A stretch of 64,000 nucleotides of DNA from JAJZRJ01 sp040757055 (GCA_040757055.1 JBFLXY010000001.1:473874-537873); one strand, 5' to 3'. Positions 43,094 through 51,865 are shown, numbered from the stretch's first letter. The notes: generated by a model not told the origin, from the sequence alone. Numbers and translations: made by a program.

Positions 43094-45766
43094 ATGCACG
43101 TGCACCGGATGACGGTCAGCGACGCGTTTGCCGCCCTGCGCACCTCGGGCGACGGCCTCACCACCGCCGAGGCCGAAAAGCGCCTGGCCGAATTCGGGTC
43201 CAACGCGGTGGAACAGCTCCGCCGGCCCTCCCCCTTCCTGTTGCTCCTCAAGGAATGCACCCACTTCCTCGCCCTGGTCCTCTGGGTGGCGGCTGGGCTC
43301 GCCTTTGTCTCCGAGGCCTACAACCCCGGCGCGGGCATGGAGACGCTGGGCTATGCCATCATCGGCGTTATCGCCATCAACGGGGCCTTTTCCTTCTGGC
43401 AGCAGTTCCGGGCGGAACGGGCCCTGGAGGCCCTGGAAAAGCTCCTGCCCCCCAGGGTGCCCACCATGCGGGACGGGCAACTGGTCGATCTCGACGCCGC
43501 CGCCCTGGTGCCGGGCGACATCATCCTGCTGGAGGCGGGCAACCAGATCCCTGCCGACTGCCGGATGATCGAGACCTTTGCCTTCCGGGTCAACAACGCC
43601 ACCATCACCGGCGAATCGGTGGCCGTCACCCTGGAAGCCGCGGCCTGCGACGTGGACGATCAGCGCCGCGCGCACAACCTGGCCCTGGCCGGCACCGCCG
43701 CGGTGGCGGGCCGCGGCAAAGCCCTGGTCTTTGCCACCGGCCGCGACACCCTCTTCGCCCGCATCGCCCAACTGGCCCAAACCACCCGGCCGGGCCTCTC
43801 GCCGATCCAGAAAGAAATCGCCAGGGTCAGCCGCCTCATCGCCCTGTTCGCCACCCTGCTCGGGGTGATCTTCTTCGCCATCGGCACTGTCCTGGGCCTG
43901 CCCTTCTGGAGCAACATCCTCTTCGCCATCGGCATCATCGTGGCCAATGTGCCGGAGGGGTTGCTCCCCACGGTGACCCTGGCCCTGGCCATGGCCTCCC
44001 AGCGCATGGCCCGCCGCAACGCCCTGGTCCGCCACCTGCCGGCGGTGGAAACCCTCGGCGCCGCCACGGTGATCTGCTCCGACAAGACCGGCACCCTCAC
44101 CCAGAACCGGATGTCGGTCCACCGCCTCTTTCTCGACGGCCAGCTCCTGGAACCAGGGGATGACGCGGCCCTCGCCGCTCTGGGCCGCGAACATCCCGCC
44201 TTTTTCACCACCTGCCTCCTTTGCGAAGATGTGCAGCGCTCGAGAAGCGGGCTGACCGGCGACCCCATGGAGGTGGCCATCGTGGAAATGGCCCACCAGG
44301 CCATGCCGGAAGGGATTTCCGCCCGACAGCTCGACGAGGTTCCCTTTGACGCGAAGCGCAAACGCCTCTCCGCCCTCTGGCGCCAGGAAGCGGGGTTGAT
44401 GCTCCACACCAAGGGCGCGCTGGAAACGGTGCTGCCCCTCTGCAGCCAGGTGGTCATGAACGGCGAACAGCAACCGCTCACCGCTGAATGGCGCGAGCGC
44501 TTCATCGCGGAAGAAAACCGGCTGGGCGCCGAAGGGCTGAGGGTGCTGGCCGTGGCCTGCCGCCCGGTGGCGGACGATGCCGCCCAGCCCCTGGCCGAGG
44601 AAAATCTCCAGCTCCTCGGCCTCATCGCCCTCGAAGACCCGCCGCGGCCCGAGGTGCCTGCGGCCATCGCCACCTGCCGCGAGGCGGGCATCCGGGTCAT
44701 CATGGTGACCGGGGATCACCCGCGCACCGCGGTGGCCATTGCCCGGCAGATCGGGCTGGTGCAGTCGGCAACCCCGATCGTCGTCACCGGCGACTCCCTG
44801 CGGCGCATGTCCGACGCCCACCTCCAGCTGCTGCTCGACGCCAAGGAGATCCTCTTCGCCCGCATGGACCCGGAGCAGAAGACCAGACTGGTGGCCACGC
44901 TCCAGCGCAAGGGCGAGGTGGTGGCCATGACGGGCGACGGGGTGAACGACGCCCCGGCCCTCCGCCTGGCGGACATCGGCGTGGCCATGGGCAAAAGCGG
45001 CACCGACGTGGCGCGGGCCGCCGCCGACCTGGTGCTGGCGGACGACAACTTCGCCAGCATCGTCAGCGCGGTGGAGGAGGGGCGGGCGGTCTACGCCAAC
45101 ATCCGCAAGTTCCTCACCTACATCCTCGCCTCGAACATCCCGGAAATCGTGCCCTACCTCGCCTTCGTCCTGCTGCGCATCCCGCTGCCGCTCACCATCA
45201 TCCAGATCCTGGCCGTGGACCTGGGCACCGACATGGTGCCGGCCCTGGGCCTCGGCGCGGAACGGCCGGAACCGGAAACCATGCGCCAGCCCCCCCGCAA
45301 GCGCACCGAACGGCTGCTCTCCGGCGCCGTGCTGCTGCGGGCCTATGGATTCCTCGGCGTCATCGAGGCCGCCGCGGCCATGGGGGCCTACTTTTTCGTG
45401 CTCCATCTTGGCGGCTGGCAGTGGGGCACCATGCTGGCGGCGAACGACCCGCTCTACCGCCAGGCCACCACCGCCTGCCTGACCGCCATCGTGGCCATGC
45501 AGGTCGCCAACGCCTTCATCTGCCGGAGCGACCGGGAATCGCTCTTCACGCGCGGCCCCTTCACCAATCGCCTCCTCCTGGCGGGAGTGGCGGTGGAACT
45601 TTTGGCCATACTCCTCATCAACCACACCGCTGCCGGCAATGCCATCTTCGGCACCATGCCGTTTGCGGCCACCGTCTGGCTGCTCATCTTGCCATGCGTC
45701 CTGGCCATGATTCTGCTCGACGAGGGGCGCAAACTCCTCTGCCGGTGGGCACTAAAAAGGGGATGA
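43094..45766 (+). CDS. P-type ATPase, Na,K-ATPase-like (class II)
   Basis: This 890-residue cation pump has an N-terminal cation-ATPase domain, TITGES (T170-S175), the phosphorylated aspartate D330 in CSDKTGTLT, GDGVNDAP near 615, and about ten membrane helices. The transport-site helices are the interesting part. M4 reads VANVPEGLLPTVT (E288), M5 reads ASNIPEI (S680, N681, E684) and M6 reads VDLGTDMVPA (D709, D713). These are the residues that bind K+ and Na+ in animal Na,K-ATPase, unlike the VAAIPEGL of SERCA pumps. Ion specificity is inferred. No beta or FXYD subunit is nearby. The ATG at 43094 fits the family N terminus. It is convergent with cheZ. Confidence 0.88.
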   Translation: MHVHRMTVSDAFAALRTSGDGLTTAEAEKRLAEFGSNAVEQLRRPSPFLLLLKECTHFLALVLWVAAGLAFVSEAYNPGAGMETLGYAIIGVIAINGAFSFWQQFRAERALEALEKLLPPRVPTMRDGQLVDLDAAALVPGDIILLEAGNQIPADCRMIETFAFRVNNATITGESVAVTLEAAACDVDDQRRAHNLALAGTAAVAGRGKALVFATGRDTLFARIAQLAQTTRPGLSPIQKEIARVSRLIALFATLLGVIFFAIGTVLGLPFWSNILFAIGIIVANVPEGLLPTVTLALAMASQRMARRNALVRHLPAVETLGAATVICSDKTGTLTQNRMSVHRLFLDGQLLEPGDDAALAALGREHPAFFTTCLLCEDVQRSRSGLTGDPMEVAIVEMAHQAMPEGISARQLDEVPFDAKRKRLSALWRQEAGLMLHTKGALETVLPLCSQVVMNGEQQPLTAEWRERFIAEENRLGAEGLRVLAVACRPVADDAAQPLAEENLQLLGLIALEDPPRPEVPAAIATCREAGIRVIMVTGDHPRTAVAIARQIGLVQSATPIVVTGDSLRRMSDAHLQLLLDAKEILFARMDPEQKTRLVATLQRKGEVVAMTGDGVNDAPALRLADIGVAMGKSGTDVARAAADLVLADDNFASIVSAVEEGRAVYANIRKFLTYILASNIPEIVPYLAFVLLRIPLPLTIIQILAVDLGTDMVPALGLGAERPEPETMRQPPRKRTERLLSGAVLLRAYGFLGVIEAAAAMGAYFFVLHLGGWQWGTMLAANDPLYRQATTACLTAIVAMQVANAFICRSDRESLFTRGPFTNRLLLAGVAVELLAILLINHTAAGNAIFGTMPFAATVWLLILPCVLAMILLDEGRKLLCRWALKRG

Positions 45767-45785
45767 GGCCAAAGCCCCATCCCCT
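45754..45785 (-). terminator. terminator of cheZ, overlapping the ATPase 3' end
   Basis: AGGGGATG (45758) and CATCCCCT (45778) form an 8-bp stem, extended by GGC/GCC. Read on the minus strand it is followed by a T5 run at 45757-45754, so it terminates the cheZ transcript inside the last codons of the convergent ATPase gene. Confidence 0.7.
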
Positions 45786-45811
45786 GAACGTTGCAGACAC
45801 GACCGCGAGAA

Positions 45812-47332
45812 TTAGAAGCCGAAATCCTCCAGCATCTTGTTCACCGTATCCTGGTCGAGCGGCCCCTCTTCCCGCGCCTCGGTCATGCCCCGCAGGTAGC
45901 GGTCCACATCCTCCTGGGCCAGGCGCTTGCTCTCCTCGGCGGTGATGGTGGCGTTGCGCTCCTTGCTCTTGAGCTGCGAGCCGAAGGAGACCACCAGGGC
46001 CAGGAGCTGTACCTGGAAGTCGGAGAGGAGCTTGATGATCTTCAGGATCTGCTGGCCGGAGAGGTCCTGGAAACTCAGAGCCTCGGTGATGCGGGTGACG
46101 TCGTCGCAGATGCTGGTCGCCACGGTGAAGGCGCTTTCGATCTTGTTGAAGATCTCGACCTGATCATCAAGGGACATGCGGCTCATGCCGGGCGGCATCG
46201 TACTCTCGCCGCCGTTGCCCACGGCCTCGGCCACCTCGTCCACCAGACCGGCCATGGCAGCAAGGGCCTCGCGGAACTCGGCCAGCCGGGCGGGATCAAC
46301 CCCTGCCGCCTGGGCAGGGAGCGGCTCCGCTGCAGGCTCGCCCGCCGTCTCCTCTGTGGGCGGCGCCTCCAGCGGCAGGATCGAGTCGAGGAAAATCTCG
46401 CCCTGGCTCGTATCCATCTTCTTGAGCAGGTTCTGGATCTTCTTCTCCGTGCAGGCGGCACGCAGGGCGCCCAGCACCTCGGAAAGCGGCACGTTGTAGA
46501 AATTGTCCTCCGCCACCAGCTCGCTCACCGTGGCGCTGATGGCGTCGACAAAAAGGTCGTAGTTGAATATCTCGGCCGCCTGCCCGCGGGCCGCGCTGAT
46601 ATGGCCTTTCACCGTCTCGTTGGTGCACAGTTCGTAGATGGTCTGGAAAACCACGTCCAACGGGAAGAGATAGCGGAGTTTCCTGGGGGCTGCCTCCACT
46701 GGCGGCGGCGCGGCCTCGGCACTGCCAAGGCCTTCCAGCAGCCCATGCACCGTGGTGAGTTGCTCCCTGAGCGCCTCCACCTTGGCGCCGGCGCCGGAAC
46801 CGTCGTTGCCTCCTTCGCTTTTCTCTCCGCCGGCAAAGGCCTGGTGGTGTTTGAGGAGCGACAGGAGTTCCTTGACGTCGTCGGTCTGGGCCTGGACCTT
46901 TTCCACGTGGTCCATGATCTCCATGGTCGCCCGTTCGGTCATGGCAACGATGTCGCGCAGCTGGCTCTTGGCGTCCTCGATCTTCTCGCCCGCCTCGTCG
47001 AGCTCGGCGCGCTTCATCTTGCGGTCCTCGGCCGGCAGCTCCATGATGGTGGAGCTGAGGCTTTTGGCCAGGTTGCCGATGTCCTTGTAGATGTCGCTGG
47101 ATATCTGCTTGTAGAAATCCTCGCCGCGGTAGCCGCCTTCCTCCCCGCAGAGAGGCGGCGCCGGAACCGGTACCCCTGCCTCGGGCCGCTCGGCGCCGAC
47201 GATCTGCTGCACCACCTTGGCGGCCGGGCTTTCCGGACCGGTGAGCACGGTGATGTTGTAGACCACCTTGTCGGTGGAAATCCGGAAAAACCCGGTACTG
47301 ATCTCGAGATTGATCTCCGGCCTGTCGGTCAT
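45812..47332 (-). CDS. cheZ: CheZ-family phosphatase with a large central insertion
   Basis: CheZ dephosphorylates CheY-P. The 506-residue protein has both halves of the CheZ helical hairpin. Residues 73-165 (DIYKDIGNLAKSL, QLRDIVAMTERATMEIMDHV) match the first helix and residues 395-455 match the second, with the catalytic ALSFQDLSGQQI (D423, Q427). The last residues, DTVNKMLEDFGF, match the CheY-tethering peptide of E. coli CheZ. E. coli CheZ has 214 residues; here about 230 residues (165-395) are inserted at the hairpin tip, containing a globular part (217-323, RKLRYLFPLDVVFQTIYELC onward) flanked by Pro/Ala/Glu linkers. About 70 N-terminal residues are also extra. The ATG at 47332 follows GGGAGG. 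A PilZ gene lies 108 bp upstream on the same strand. Confidence 0.85.
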   Translation of the reverse strand: MTDRPEINLEISTGFFRISTDKVVYNITVLTGPESPAAKVVQQIVGAERPEAGVPVPAPPLCGEEGGYRGEDFYKQISSDIYKDIGNLAKSLSSTIMELPAEDRKMKRAELDEAGEKIEDAKSQLRDIVAMTERATMEIMDHVEKVQAQTDDVKELLSLLKHHQAFAGGEKSEGGNDGSGAGAKVEALREQLTTVHGLLEGLGSAEAAPPPVEAAPRKLRYLFPLDVVFQTIYELCTNETVKGHISAARGQAAEIFNYDLFVDAISATVSELVAEDNFYNVPLSEVLGALRAACTEKKIQNLLKKMDTSQGEIFLDSILPLEAPPTEETAGEPAAEPLPAQAAGVDPARLAEFREALAAMAGLVDEVAEAVGNGGESTMPPGMSRMSLDDQVEIFNKIESAFTVATSICDDVTRITEALSFQDLSGQQILKIIKLLSDFQVQLLALVVSFGSQLKSKERNATITAEESKRLAQEDVDRYLRGMTEAREEGPLDQDTVNKMLEDFGF

Positions 47333-47440
47333 GCCCTGCCTCCCGCATGGCAATTTTTCAGATGGAGCGCCAGCCGCGGCGCCGCATACTCTCTTCCTGC
47401 CCCATCGGCCGCGCTGGCGAATCCTTGAGGACTTTTCGAA

Positions 47441-47818
47441 TTATTTCCGCACGATGCCGGAAAACTGCACACCGATGTCGTAGCCGCCCGGATTCTTGCG
47501 GCTCACCGCCACCCACACCACCATGCCGATCACATGGAGGGTGCCGACGTCGCCATCATCCTTGGTGGCGACCCAGTGGTCGCCCTGGGCGAGCCAGCCG
47601 GGAAACTCCAGCACGATGACGAGCTGGGCGCCCAGTTCGATGGACTCCGGGGAAAGAAAACAGAGGCCGCCGCCGCCGATGTCGAGGAGTTCGCCCAGGC
47701 TGTCGGGGCCGCTGTTGCCGAAGTGCTCCAGGCGGCAATAGCGCACCGCCAGCTCCTTTTCCAGCCGCTCGTACCGGCGGCGCTCACGGCCGTCCTTTGT
47801 CTCGTTCGCGTCTTCCAT
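47441..47818 (-). CDS. PilZ-domain protein
   Basis: The 125-residue protein is one PilZ domain, a c-di-GMP receptor. The arginine motif RERRRYERL is near residue 11 and the strand motif LLDIGGGGLCF near 45, where the usual D/NxSxxG has glycine in place of serine. The upstream position and common strand with cheZ suggest c-di-GMP control of motility, as with YcgR, but there is no YcgR N-terminal domain. Binding of c-di-GMP is inferred from the motif, which is slightly atypical. Confidence 0.85.
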   Translation of the reverse strand: MEDANETKDGRERRRYERLEKELAVRYCRLEHFGNSGPDSLGELLDIGGGGLCFLSPESIELGAQLVIVLEFPGWLAQGDHWVATKDDGDVGTLHVIGMVVWVAVSRKNPGGYDIGVQFSGIVRK

Positions 47819-47946
47819 GGGCTCTCCATCGCTTGGTTGTCGCCTGCGTTCCGGACGCCATCGAGGCGCTGTTCTGTTCTACCCCCATTCCCCTGCAAAA
47901 ATCAATCGGCCATCGCACGACCCCGCCAGCCCCTCACCGCAAGGGC

Positions 47947-47980
47947 TTGACAATGTCCATAATTTGGTTAAATTGCCAAA
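47947..47980 (+). promoter_or_regulatory. ars promoter with overlapping operator; leaderless start
   Basis: TTGACA at 47947-47952 and TAAATT at 47969-47974 are 16 bases apart. An inverted repeat TTTGG (47963-47967) and CCAAA (47976-47980), with inner AATTT/AAATT symmetry, covers the -10. Transcription should start at about 47981, one base before the arsR ATG, and no Shine-Dalgarno precedes that codon, so the mRNA is probably leaderless. Confidence 0.65.
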
Positions 47981-47981
47981 C

Positions 47982-48329
47982 ATGAATGCGCCACAACCAA
48001 CCCTCCCCGCCTCCAGCCACGAACAGCGCGCCAGGGTGCTCAAGGCCCTGGCCCACCCGAGCCGGCTGCTCATGGTGGAAACCCTGGCCGCCGGCCCCTG
48101 TTGCGTCTGCGATTTGCGGGATCTGGTAGGCGCGGACATCTCCACCGTCTCCAAGCATCTGGCGGTGCTCAAGAATGCCGGCATCGTGGCGGACGAGCGC
48201 CGTGGCAAGGAGATCCACTACCACCTGATCGCGCCCTGCGTGCTCGACTTCTTCGCCTGCATCGAGACCCTGTCCGCGACCCGGGACAGAGAGCCACAAA
48301 TCACCATTCCCGACCTGAGAAAAAACTGA
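47982..48329 (+). CDS. arsR: ArsR-family arsenic-responsive repressor
   Basis: The 115-residue winged-helix repressor has VLKALAHPSRLLMVETLAAG, then the metal-sensing CCVCDL in the alpha3 helix (the CVC motif of classic ArsR), VGADISTVSKHLAVLKNAGIV as recognition helix and RRGKEIHYHL as wing. As(III) binding to the cysteines releases DNA. The palindrome over the promoter is its presumed operator. It heads an operon of seven genes running to 51858. Confidence 0.93.
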   Translation: MNAPQPTLPASSHEQRARVLKALAHPSRLLMVETLAAGPCCVCDLRDLVGADISTVSKHLAVLKNAGIVADERRGKEIHYHLIAPCVLDFFACIETLSATRDREPQITIPDLRKN

Positions 48330-48336
48330 CAGCGCC

Positions 48337-49422
48337 ATGGAACCCCTGACCCCAAGCCTCTGCAGCGGCAAAAACGCCATGACCCCGCCGCCGGCCAAAT
48401 CTTCAGCACCGCTTCTCCCCTTCCTCGGGGGCGCAGCCGGCCTTGTTCTCTGGTGGCTGATTTACGGCCAGCTTCTGCCTTTTTCCCGTTTCTTCGCCTT
48501 CGATCTCCTCGGCCTTGCGCCGGGCAGCCATCTGGGCGAGGCCGTGCAGTTCTTCGTCTACGACACCCCCAAGGTGCTCATGCTCCTTACCCTGATCGTC
48601 TATGGGGTCGGGGTGCTGCGCTCCTTCTTCACCCCGGAGCGCACCCGCCGGATTCTCGCCGGCAAGCGCGAATCCGTGGGCAACGTGCTGGCCGCCCTGC
48701 TCGGCATCGTCACTCCCTTCTGTTCCTGTTCGGCAGTGCCGCTCTTCATCGGTTTTGTCACTGCCGGCGTGCCGCTGGGGGTCACTTTCTCCTTTCTCAT
48801 TTCGGCACCGATGGTCAACGAAATTGCCCTGGTGCTGCTCTATGGCCTCCTGGGCTGGAAAGTAGCAATGCTCTACTTGCTGACCGGCCTGGGTATCGCC
48901 ATGCTCGCCGGCTTTGTCATCGGCCGCCTCAAGCTGGAGCACCATATCGAAGACTGGGTGCGGGAAATGCACGTCACCGCGGCCGATGTGCCGGACGTCA
49001 AACTGACCTGGCCGGAACGCTTCCGCCAAGGCAAGGAGGCAGTGCAGCAGATCGTTGGCAAGGTCTGGATATACGTGGTGGCTGGTATTGCAGTGGGAGC
49101 CGGCATCCACGGCTACGTTCCCGAGGGGTTCATGGCGTCGATTATGGGCAAGGGCGCCTGGTGGTCGGTGCCCATCGCCGTGCTCATCGGCATCCCCATG
49201 TATTCCAACGCTGCGGGTATTGTGCCAGTGGTGGAGGCTTTGCTCGGCAAGGGCGCGGCCCTGGGCACCGTGCTCGCCTTCATGATGGCCGTCATCGCCC
49301 TGTCGCTGCCGGAGATGGTTATCCTGCGCAAGGTGCTGAAACCCAGACTCATCGCCACATTTATCGGCGTGGTCGGTACCGGCATCCTGCTGGTGGGCTA
49401 CCTTTTCAACCTCATCATCTGA
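48337..49422 (+). CDS. ArsP-like permease (DUF318)
   Basis: The 361-residue inner-membrane permease has about eight helices. The conserved FCSCSAVPLFIGF (about 128-140) and PMVNEIALVLL blocks identify the DUF318 family, whose member ArsP exports trivalent organoarsenicals. A soluble loop (HHIEDWVREMHVTAADVPDV) follows the first four helices. Related permeases occur outside arsenic clusters, so substrate is inferred from the operon. The gene is eight bases from arsR. The start at 48337 is uncertain; an in-frame ATG at 48379 is possible. Confidence 0.85.
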   Translation: MEPLTPSLCSGKNAMTPPPAKSSAPLLPFLGGAAGLVLWWLIYGQLLPFSRFFAFDLLGLAPGSHLGEAVQFFVYDTPKVLMLLTLIVYGVGVLRSFFTPERTRRILAGKRESVGNVLAALLGIVTPFCSCSAVPLFIGFVTAGVPLGVTFSFLISAPMVNEIALVLLYGLLGWKVAMLYLLTGLGIAMLAGFVIGRLKLEHHIEDWVREMHVTAADVPDVKLTWPERFRQGKEAVQQIVGKVWIYVVAGIAVGAGIHGYVPEGFMASIMGKGAWWSVPIAVLIGIPMYSNAAGIVPVVEALLGKGAALGTVLAFMMAVIALSLPEMVILRKVLKPRLIATFIGVVGTGILLVGYLFNLII

Positions 49423-49436
49423 TACGGAGAATTTTC

Positions 49437-49670
49437 ATGGAGATCAAAGTGCTGGGTCCGGGCTGCGCCAAGTGCAGCGAAACGGAAAAACTCATGCAGG
49501 CCGTGGTGGCCGAGGCAGGGGTGAGCGCCACCGTCGAGAAGATCAGCGACTTCCAGCAGATCGCCAAATTCGGGGTTTTTTCCACCCCGGCGGTGGTGAT
49601 CGACGGCCAGGTCAAATGCGTGGGCAGGGTGCCGTCCAGGGCCGAGGCCATAAGCTGGCTCGGCAAATAA
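49437..49670 (+). CDS. small thioredoxin-like redox protein
   Basis: The 77-residue protein has a minimal thioredoxin fold: GPGCAKCSETEKLM gives a CxxC active site, followed by the cis-proline loop FSTPAVVIDGQVKCVG. It resembles the small redox-active disulfide proteins that usually accompany DUF318 permeases. It lacks the N-terminal strand-helix of full thioredoxin. It is fourteen bases after the permease gene. It may keep ArsC or the permease cysteines reduced. Confidence 0.88.
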   Translation: MEIKVLGPGCAKCSETEKLMQAVVAEAGVSATVEKISDFQQIAKFGVFSTPAVVIDGQVKCVGRVPSRAEAISWLGK

Positions 49671-49706
49671 TTCCACTACGGCATGCGCCCCCCGATGGAG
49701 CCCCCC

Positions 49707-50792
49707 ATGGCAACCACGAAGAAACTCTCCTTCCTCGACCGCTTCCTCACCCTGTGGATCTTCCTCGCCATGTTCGCCGGCGTCATGACCGGCTACCTCT
49801 ATCCGCCGGTCACCGGGATCATCAACTCCTTCCAGATCGGCACCACCAACATCCCCATTGCCATCGGCCTCATTCTCATGATGTATCCGCCCCTGGCCAA
49901 GGTACGGTACGAGAAGCTGCACGAGGTCTTTCGCAACGTACGGGTGCTGGCGCTCTCACTGGTGCAGAACTGGCTCATCGGCCCGGTGCTCATGTTCGGC
50001 CTGGCCATCGCCTTTCTTTCCGGCCACCACGAGTACATGGTGGGCTTGATCCTCATCGGCCTGGCCCGCTGCATCGCCATGGTCCTGGTCTGGAACGACC
50101 TGGCCAGCGGCGACACCGAGTACTGCGCCGGCCTCGTCGCCTTCAACTCCATCTTCCAGGTGCTCTTCTTCCCGCTCTACGCCTGGTTCTTCATCACCAC
50201 GCTGCCAGAGTGGCTCGGGCTGCAGGGCATGGCCGTGGATATCTCCATGGGCCAGATCGCCGAATCCGTCTTCATCTACCTCGGCATCCCCTTCATCGCC
50301 GGCATGCTCACCCGATTCATTGGTGTCAAGGCCAAGGGCGAGGCGTGGTATCAGGAAAAGCTCATCCCGAAGATCAGCCCCTTCACCCTCATCTTCCTGC
50401 TCTTCACCATCGTGGTGATGTTTTCGCTGAAAGGCGAGTACATCGTGCAGCTGCCCCTGGATGTGATCCGCATCGCCATCCCGCTCACGATCTACTTTCT
50501 GGTCATGTTCCTGGTCTCCTTTTTCATGTCCATGAAGGTGGGGGCGACCTACGAGCAGTCCGCCACCCTCTCCTTCACCGCCGCTTCCAACAACTTCGAG
50601 CTGGCCATTGCCGTGGCCATCGCCGTCTTCGGCATCAATTCCGGCCAGGCCTTTGCCGCGGTGATCGGCCCCCTGGTCGAGGTGCCGGTGCTCATCGGTC
50701 TGATCCACGTGGCCCTCTGGTTCAGGAAAAAATATTTCCCCTATGCCAAGGAAACGCTGACCGGCGTCTGCCATGTGAGCTGCGAGGAATAA
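49707..50792 (+). CDS. acr3: Acr3-family arsenite efflux permease
   Basis: This arsenite/H+ antiporter of 361 residues has ten predicted membrane helices. The fourth helix contains GLARCIAMVLVWND, with the essential cysteine of Acr3, and the ninth has AASNNFELAIAVAIAVFG with conserved glutamate. Its length fits Acr3(1). I take the ATG at 49707, where GGAG lies six bases upstream, over two earlier in-frame ATGs at 49683 and 49695. It is the main exporter of the operon. Confidence 0.93.
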   Translation: MATTKKLSFLDRFLTLWIFLAMFAGVMTGYLYPPVTGIINSFQIGTTNIPIAIGLILMMYPPLAKVRYEKLHEVFRNVRVLALSLVQNWLIGPVLMFGLAIAFLSGHHEYMVGLILIGLARCIAMVLVWNDLASGDTEYCAGLVAFNSIFQVLFFPLYAWFFITTLPEWLGLQGMAVDISMGQIAESVFIYLGIPFIAGMLTRFIGVKAKGEAWYQEKLIPKISPFTLIFLLFTIVVMFSLKGEYIVQLPLDVIRIAIPLTIYFLVMFLVSFFMSMKVGATYEQSATLSFTAASNNFELAIAVAIAVFGINSGQAFAAVIGPLVEVPVLIGLIHVALWFRKKYFPYAKETLTGVCHVSCEE

Positions 50793-50805
50793 GGGAGGCC
50801 ATGCC

Positions 50806-51189
50806 ATGAAGCAAGTGACCATTGAGTGGAAACACCTCGATCAGGCGGGCAAGACCTGCGAACGGTGCGCCACTACCGGCGAGGGACTCGCCGGGCTGAC
50901 AGCTCAACTCCAGGCGGAATGCCGGCCCAGGGGGGTCGAGATACTTTTCACCGAAACCCGATTGACCGCGGCGGAAATCGGCCAGTCGAACCTGATTTGC
51001 ATCAACGGAAAGCCGCTGGAAACGCTGCTGCCCATGGCCTCTGCCTCGGAGAGCCCCTGCTGCTCCTGCGGCGAGATTACCGGCAAAGAGGAATCGTGCC
51101 GGACCATTGTCTGGCAGGGTGAGACCCACGAGGCCATTCCCCCGGAACTTGTCCGGGAGGCGGTCTGCCGGGTGGCCGGCTGTTGCTGA
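50806..51189 (+). CDS. DUF2703 cysteine-rich protein
   Basis: The 127-residue cytoplasmic protein contains the DUF2703 fold: VTIEWKHLDQAGKTCERC, FTETRLTAAEI, NLICINGKPLE and a cysteine-rich C terminus with CCSCG, EESC, AVCRVAGCC. DUF2703 genes occur next to acr3 and arsC in many anaerobes; the role is not defined, though the cysteines suggest As(III) binding and delivery. It is thirteen bases after acr3. Confidence 0.85.
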   Translation: MKQVTIEWKHLDQAGKTCERCATTGEGLAGLTAQLQAECRPRGVEILFTETRLTAAEIGQSNLICINGKPLETLLPMASASESPCCSCGEITGKEESCRTIVWQGETHEAIPPELVREAVCRVAGCC

Positions 51190-51205
51190 AACAGGGGAGC
51201 GCTCC

Positions 51206-51628
<423 letters not shown>

Positions 51629-51642
51629 CCAAAGGAGTTCCC

Positions 51643-51858
51643 ATGGATGAACAGATCTGCTTCTGCTTCGGCTACAGCGTGGCCGACATCAGGAAGGACG
51701 TGCTGGCCCACGGCCGCTCCACCATCATGGAGCGCCTCCTGGCGGAAAAAAAGGCCGGCGGCTGCCGCTGCGCCGAGACCAACCCCAAGGGCCGCTGATG
51801 CCTCGCCGAGGTCCGCCAGGTGGTGGACGAAACCACGGCGCAGATCAGGCGCCCCTGA
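51643..51858 (+). CDS. [2Fe-2S]-binding (BFD/CopZ-like) protein; in-frame UGA as probable Sec
   Basis: Read with the TGA at codon 52 (51796-51798) as selenocysteine, the product has 71 residues. The layout is CFCFG (C6, C8), a helix DIRKDVLAHGRSTIMERLLA, then CRC (C41, C43) and NPKGR-U-CLAEV. In cysteine-containing relatives the corresponding motif is NPxGxCCL, so U replaces the first of a CC pair. BFD-like proteins bind a [2Fe-2S] cluster with four cysteines. Coding sense continues after the TGA to a stop at 51856. A stem-loop follows at the right distance (separate entry). Strong AAAGGAG before the ATG. It is the last gene of the ars operon; a cytosolic electron-transfer or As-binding role is inferred. 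Confidence 0.75.
51811..51828 (+). promoter_or_regulatory. candidate SECIS element for the ars [2Fe-2S] gene
   Basis: GTCCGCC and GGTGGAC form a 7-bp stem with one G-T pair, enclosing the loop AGGT. The loop begins 20 nt after the TGA, within the 16-37 nt window for bacterial SECIS, and its loop G's resemble the AGGUCU loop of E. coli fdhF. Confidence 0.6.
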
Positions 51859-51865
51859 AACGCCC

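Noticed and set aside
43007..45625. 872-codon frame opposite the P-type ATPase
   Set aside because: Gly/Asp/Arg/His-rich mirror of the conserved ATPase, with no recognisable domain.
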